Assembly (NCBI RefSeq): GCF_014653155.1
Contig: NZ_BNAF01000005.1
Span: 124,001 to 188,000 of the forward strand
Length of the DNA: 64,000 bases
Reading direction: 5' to 3'
From: Sphingobacterium griseoflavum
GTDB lineage: Bacteria; Bacteroidota; Bacteroidia; Sphingobacteriales; Sphingobacteriaceae
The notes under the pieces are model-generated. The model worked only from the letters and a program-made list of their open reading frames with translations. It searched no databases and had not been told where the DNA came from. The translations under genes and the position numbers were made by a program. Of this stretch, positions 59,394 through 64,000 are shown piece by piece. How positions within the stretch are numbered: the first letter of the stretch is position 1; every line of letters begins with the position of its first letter.

Positions 59394-62300
59394 TTAAAAA
59401 TTGATGTTTACGCCGAAGGTATATATCGCGGGTACTGGATAGGTACCATTGTCAACACCAAACGATGTCGCACTACCTCCTATTTCGGGAGTAAAGCCCG
59501 TATTGTTAGACCAGGTAATAGCATTTTGTGCATTCAAGAATAATCGCAGATTCGTAAGTTTCAGGTTGTTTATGCTTGATTGTGGAAACGTATATGCTAA
59601 TGTTACGTCGCGAAGACGGAAAAAGCTTCCACTTTCGATAAAGTAAGTAGAGTATTGCCTATTGTTTGCTCGTCCCTCATGTACAATTGGCTCCCAATCA
59701 CTGGTTCCGGGGCCATTCCATCGCTGTAGTCTATCTGTTAAGAAGTTATACGTTGCAAATTGGTTTTGGTTCCATGTGCGCATAATTTCGTTTCCATGCA
59801 CGCCTTGAAACTCTACATTCAGGTCAAACCTCTTATAGGCCGTACCCAGTGATAAACCGTAAAAGAAGTCCGGCGTAGGGTTTCCGATCATTGTTCTGTC
59901 ACTGGTGTTGATAACTCCGTCGCCATTTATATCTTTAAACCTTATGTCTCCCGGTCTAAATTCGCCTCCTCCTAAGCCATTTGTAGCGGCTTGCGCAATC
60001 TCAGCTGGTGTTTGAAAGATACCGTCATGCACGTATCCCCAAAAGTAACCTATAGGCTCGCCCGCTATCGTTCTTGAAGGTCCATCGATGATGTCATAAC
60101 CGCTTGTAGAAAGGGAAATAACCTTGTTGTTGACGGTTGTTATATTACCGCCTATGCGAAAACTTACATCATCTGAAATTTTTTGATTCCAGTTTACTGA
60201 GGCTTCTAGCCCATTGTTTTCTATATTTCCAAGGTTGCTTAGGCCAGGCAGACTACCTGCAATACCGGGTACCGTAACTAAGACACCATCCGTATTTTTT
60301 CTATAGTAAACCGCTTCAATATTTAGTCTGTTGTTGAAAGTTGTCGCTTCGAATCCCGCTTCCCAACTTTTTACCACTTCCCAACGTAAATTTTGGTCTG
60401 GTATGTATGCCGGACCGTACGCCGGGATCAATAAGTTCCCGAAAACCGCAGAACTACTGGGTACTAATTGAGGATACATAGGATATCTGTTTCCTCCTAC
60501 ATTTTGATTTCCCAAGGTACCCCACGACCCTTTAATCTTTAAGTTGTTGAAAATATTTTGGTCTGCCATGAAACCTTCGTTTGTAACAACCCAAGCCGCA
60601 CCAAGTGCGTAAAAATTTTGCCAAGCAGAGGTTCCCCGTGCAAAAGCAGAGCTACCATCTCTTCTGAAAGAGGCATTCAAAAGGTACTTAGAATCGTAGT
60701 TGTAAATTGCTCGCGCTAGATAGGATAGCGTTCTATATTCCGAGGCGGTGCCATTTCCAGTTTGCGTACTGACGTCACCAATCCCAGTGTACCAGTAATC
60801 GGGATCATTGGGGATTTCAAGACCTGATCCCTGCGTTCTGCGGCTAGTGACGTTTTCTACTCCTTGCATGTAGGTGGTGTAGCCAAGCGTAGCTTGCAGG
60901 TTGTTTTTTCCAAAGCTATTTTTATAATTCAACAACCAATCTGTTTGATATTTGTAATGCTTATTTTGTTCTTGGTTGACTGATGTCAACAAATTGTCAA
61001 TACGTTCTCTTTTGTCATCCCCAGCAATGTCTGGATTGTACACAGATACCAAACCATTATAGGCTCTAATCTGATTAAACCCATAATCAGCGGACAGATT
61101 CACACGGAAGGAAAGGCTTTTTAGAATGTCGAATTCACCGTAAAGATTTGTAACCACCCTATAATTATTGGCGATATAGGTGTTTTTCCGTTCTTCAATA
61201 GGTACCAGCGGGTTATTTACTTGCCCGCGTTGAAAGTCTGGCATACTATGATAAAGTCCATAGTCTTCGTTGAAGACAGGTGCTATTGGAGCAGCTAGAA
61301 TTGCCCCAAATACGTTTCTTTCCTGCGGAAGCTGGGATCTGTACCCGTTTACGACAATTCCTGTACGGAAACGATCGGTGATCTTCAACTCATTACTTAA
61401 ATTTAAGGTCAATTGGTTTTGTCGTTCATGGTTAATGATTCCTTCGTCGTACGCATAGCCTATTCCCATTCTAAAGCTATTTCTTTCTGTAGCACCGGTG
61501 ACGCTTAAGTTGTTGTAATTAATGATACCATTTCGAAAGATTTCATCTTGCCAATCCGTATTTGCATTCCAAAATGTATAATCATAAGGGGAGTCACCTT
61601 GATTGACTAGTTGCTCATCATACAACTCTCTGAATTGTGAGGCATCAGTCAATTTCATCCTGTGTCCGACGTCTTTTATGCCAATCCTGGAACTAAATTC
61701 GAAATTCAATTGACCATTTTTGGCACGTTTTGTTGTTACGGCAATGACGCCGTTCGCTCCGCGGACCCCAAAGATTGCTAACGATGATGGATCTTTCAGT
61801 ACTTCCATACTTTCAATATCATTGGGATTAAGGAAGTTGATATTATCATTTAACAAACCATCAACTACATAAAGAGGCTTGTATCCATTGATGGAATTTG
61901 TTCCTCTGATACGTATATCAGGCTCCTGCCCGGGGCGGCCTGAATTAGTAACCTGCAAACCTGCAACTTTTCCTTGCAAATTAGCAACCGGGTTTGTGCC
62001 AGGTCGATCTACAATTTCCGATCCTTTTATTTGTACGATAGAACCGGTTAGGTCACGCTTTTGAGCCGTACCATAACCAATCACCACCACTTCTTCCAAG
62101 GCCTGATCGTTACTAATCAGGAAAACATCCAAATTGGTTTGGTTTCCCACGTGCGCAGACTGTGCGGCATAGCCGATAAATCGGAAGGTAAGGGAATCAG
62201 AAGCGCTGGCTTCGATCGTAAAACGTCCCGCAGCATCCGTTTGGGTGTTTTGCCCACTGCTGGCAGATACCGTCACACCCGGGAGTACGAACAGCGAGCC

Positions 62301-62396
62301 GCTGTCCTTTACCGTTCCCGTAACGGTTTTAACCTGTGCATATCCCATGGATAGGATAGCGGTTAAACATAAGAAAAGTGTAAATAACTTCCTCAT
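59394..62396 (-). CDS. SusC/RagA-family TonB-linked outer-membrane transporter
   Basis: 1000 residues from the ATG at 62396. An ATG 36 bp up adds a polar tail and is less likely. Signal peptide ~1-21 (LTAILSMGYAQ), carboxypeptidase-regulatory-like domain (~24-95, GTVKDSGSLFVLPGVTV), plug from about residue 105 (LEEVVVIGYGTAQKRDLTGS, DIESMEVLKDPSSLAIFGVR) and a barrel ending TFGVNINF. It opens the locus susC-susD-GH144-remnant-GH3. The LuxR-HTH sensor gene lies 277 nt upstream in the same direction and may control it. Confidence 0.95.
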   Translation of the reverse strand: MRKLFTLFLCLTAILSMGYAQVKTVTGTVKDSGSLFVLPGVTVSASSGQNTQTDAAGRFTIEASASDSLTFRFIGYAAQSAHVGNQTNLDVFLISNDQALEEVVVIGYGTAQKRDLTGSIVQIKGSEIVDRPGTNPVANLQGKVAGLQVTNSGRPGQEPDIRIRGTNSINGYKPLYVVDGLLNDNINFLNPNDIESMEVLKDPSSLAIFGVRGANGVIAVTTKRAKNGQLNFEFSSRIGIKDVGHRMKLTDASQFRELYDEQLVNQGDSPYDYTFWNANTDWQDEIFRNGIINYNNLSVTGATERNSFRMGIGYAYDEGIINHERQNQLTLNLSNELKITDRFRTGIVVNGYRSQLPQERNVFGAILAAPIAPVFNEDYGLYHSMPDFQRGQVNNPLVPIEERKNTYIANNYRVVTNLYGEFDILKSLSFRVNLSADYGFNQIRAYNGLVSVYNPDIAGDDKRERIDNLLTSVNQEQNKHYKYQTDWLLNYKNSFGKNNLQATLGYTTYMQGVENVTSRRTQGSGLEIPNDPDYWYTGIGDVSTQTGNGTASEYRTLSYLARAIYNYDSKYLLNASFRRDGSSAFARGTSAWQNFYALGAAWVVTNEGFMADQNIFNNLKIKGSWGTLGNQNVGGNRYPMYPQLVPSSSAVFGNLLIPAYGPAYIPDQNLRWEVVKSWEAGFEATTFNNRLNIEAVYYRKNTDGVLVTVPGIAGSLPGLSNLGNIENNGLEASVNWNQKISDDVSFRIGGNITTVNNKVISLSTSGYDIIDGPSRTIAGEPIGYFWGYVHDGIFQTPAEIAQAATNGLGGGEFRPGDIRFKDINGDGVINTSDRTMIGNPTPDFFYGLSLGTAYKRFDLNVEFQGVHGNEIMRTWNQNQFATYNFLTDRLQRWNGPGTSDWEPIVHEGRANNRQYSTYFIESGSFFRLRDVTLAYTFPQSSINNLKLTNLRLFLNAQNAITWSNNTGFTPEIGGSATSFGVDNGTYPVPAIYTFGVNINF

Positions 62397-62672
62397 AGAG
62401 CTAGTTTCTTTTAGTTTGTTTGTTTTTAACAATAACTGGTTATCGTAACACAGTGTTTATAATCTGAACAAAGATGTGATGTATTCGTTTAGGGAAGAAA
62501 TTATTTACCTTCACATTGCTACTTCATAACGTTTTCAACGCTACAAACCTACGCTTGCTTGTTTTTCAAATATTTGATATTCAATTTTTTAATATCAGTG
62601 AGTGATTGCTCAAATTCTTTTTCAAAGTGTATTTTTTACACATTTGGTTTGTAGTAGTGATGATGTAGTATG

Positions 62673-64000
62673 TTAGAGCTCTAGTAGGAATTCGCTGAGG
62701 TTTTTTTCGGTTGGAATGTTGAATTTTTTCCGGAGTCGGTAGCGCCTGATTTCTATCCCGCGTGTGCTTATGTTCATTAAAGAAGCCATATCCTTACTTG
62801 ACATATTCAGCCGCAAGTAAGCGCAAAGTTTTAGGTCATTAGGTGATAAGCTGGGGTAATCAGTTTTCAATTTCTTGAAGAAGTTCTCATGCGATTCATT
62901 GAAACTCTTCTCGAAAAGATCCCAGTCGCGCTCATCGCTCCGCGCATCGTCAATTAATTTGTTGACTTTCTGTAGCTGATCTGGAGACAGTTTTTTTCCA
63001 TCACGATCTTTGATACGAAGAAGTTCGCCATGCAGATTGTTCAAAAGCTCATTTTTGTAAACGATATTCGTTGCTGCATTGGCCAGCTCCCGGTTTTTTG
63101 CGTCAAGCTCCAAGATCAGCTGCTCATTTTTTAGCTCCATCAGCTTCTTTTCATTCTGCTCGCTTTCTTTGCGAAGCAAATCTTGTTGCCTTTGCTGCAG
63201 CTTATGGCGGATTGCCAATTTATCTCGCTTAATCTTTTCTGTGACAAATCTGCGTGCCAAAAAGAAACCCAGTACAGTGAGGATTACGTATAGCAACAAG
63301 GCGGGCCATTGCAAATGCCAAGGGGGTAAAATTTGAAAGGGTAGTGTGGTTGTCTCGGAGACCGAGCCGTTGTCGGCTATAGCCCGTACCTTAAAGGTAT
63401 AGTTCCCAGGGTTTAGATTTGTGAAGTCGATGTAAGGAATTTCGGCGGGTACAGACCATTCTGTCTGGGTACCCTCTAAGATAGACTGATATTTAACTGC
63501 CGTATGACTGTACCAAGGTGAAGCAAACTGAATGCGTATATTATTTTGATTATTCGGAATGGCAACTGTTGCATCCAAGTGGTGGAGCGTATCGCTAGCG
63601 TTAGAAATTTCTTGTAGTCCTATGATAAGCGGACTGGCAGGGGCGGCAGTTTGTCTACGGTTTAGATCGTAAAAAGCGATGCCATTATCCAAACCAAACA
63701 ACAGTTTCTGATCCACCTGCTCGATCACTTCATAGTTTTTCATTACGATATCTTGCAAACTATTGAAGCTGAATGAATCCACCGAAATCTCGTTATTATG
63801 GAACGTCACTTCGGCAAATTGTCCTTCATGTGCAAACATATATTTGTTGCTTCGCAGGGCGCTGATCTTCTTCGCGCGTGAAAAAGATCCCAACGCACTG
63901 TTAAGCTCCGTATAGGGTTTAAAGCGAGACAGCACACTATCGTAAATGAAGATACCTTTGTCGGTAGCAAATACAATATTCTGCTGTACCGTAGACGGTG
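62673..64000 (-). CDS. membrane sensor-regulator with YXYXY domain and LuxR-type HTH (partial)
   Basis: The frame stays open to the right edge, so the N-terminal part lies outside the window. The visible ~442 residues begin in a beta-propeller-like sensor region (QQNIVFATDKGIFIYDS), followed by a YXYXY/Ig-like domain (WYSHTAVKYQSILEGTQTEW, GNYTFKVRAIADNGS), one membrane helix (LLLYVILTVLGFFLARRF), a coiled coil (~235-305) and a C-terminal LuxR-family HTH (LSPNDLKLCAYLRLNMSSKD, MASLMNISTRGIEIRRYRLR). Such one-component regulators sense glycan fragments in the periplasm and switch on adjacent utilisation loci. It most likely regulates the SusC/SusD/GH144/GH3 genes. Confidence 0.88.
   Translation of the reverse strand, partial: PSTVQQNIVFATDKGIFIYDSVLSRFKPYTELNSALGSFSRAKKISALRSNKYMFAHEGQFAEVTFHNNEISVDSFSFNSLQDIVMKNYEVIEQVDQKLLFGLDNGIAFYDLNRRQTAAPASPLIIGLQEISNASDTLHHLDATVAIPNNQNNIRIQFASPWYSHTAVKYQSILEGTQTEWSVPAEIPYIDFTNLNPGNYTFKVRAIADNGSVSETTTLPFQILPPWHLQWPALLLYVILTVLGFFLARRFVTEKIKRDKLAIRHKLQQRQQDLLRKESEQNEKKLMELKNEQLILELDAKNRELANAATNIVYKNELLNNLHGELLRIKDRDGKKLSPDQLQKVNKLIDDARSDERDWDLFEKSFNESHENFFKKLKTDYPSLSPNDLKLCAYLRLNMSSKDMASLMNISTRGIEIRRYRLRKKFNIPTEKNLSEFLLEL

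Overview
The window comes from a member of the Bacteroidota, most likely family Sphingobacteriaceae or a close relative. Three SusC/SusD outer-membrane nutrient-uptake pairs are present. The housekeeping sigma factor is the short (286 aa) Bacteroidota type. Several promoters fit the Bacteroidota form, TTTG (or TTG) about 17-20 nt before TAnnTTTG. The sugar-utilisation genes also resemble Sphingobacterium/Pedobacter homologues. I cannot name a species from sequence alone.

Layout. 1-2055: 3' end of a sensor histidine kinase, a response regulator and a membrane-anchored metallophosphoesterase. 2056-3800: tRNA-Arg(TCT), tRNA-Ser(TGA), and a tandem array of ~143-bp units built on the tRNA-Ser 3' end and its terminator. 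4104-13993: a polysaccharide-utilisation-type locus (SusC, SusD, two-part alpha/beta hydrolase, GH109 enzyme, NagB-like deaminase, LacI regulator) that looks built for N-acetylhexosamine-containing glycans. 14216-19321: a small lipoprotein, a three-gene operon (glycosyltransferase, flippase-like membrane protein, glycosyltransferase) and a secreted EEP-fold phosphodiesterase. 19486-23334: M16 peptidase and a XerD-type recombinase. 23361-26730: a compact metal-uptake-type operon with a palindromic operator lying inside its promoter. 26845-35627: tRNA-Arg(CCG), OmpA lipoprotein, primary sigma factor, small XRE regulator, fmt, a LolC/FtsX-type permease, CPA2 antiporter, isocitrate dehydrogenase and a small unknown protein. 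35663-41337: xylose operon (LacI-type repressor, xylB, xylA, SSS symporter) with a clear operator. 41625-50008: SusC/SusD behind an NlpC/P60 endopeptidase and a dipeptide epimerase, with a divergent glycosylasparaginase, which together suggest scavenging of muropeptides or glycopeptides. 50139-53486: msrA and parC, convergent on a shared terminator. 53651-64000: a third locus (regulator, SusC, SusD, GH144, a GH43-like remnant, GH3) that probably degrades beta-1,2-glucan.

The observations most worth following are the tRNA-Ser-derived tandem array with pairing-preserving variation, the operator/promoter overlap in front of the histidine-rich metal-uptake operon, the SusCD-muropeptide locus, and the 140-aa protein that looks like the two ends of a GH43-type enzyme joined by an in-frame deletion. 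I found no CRISPR array, prophage or insertion sequence.
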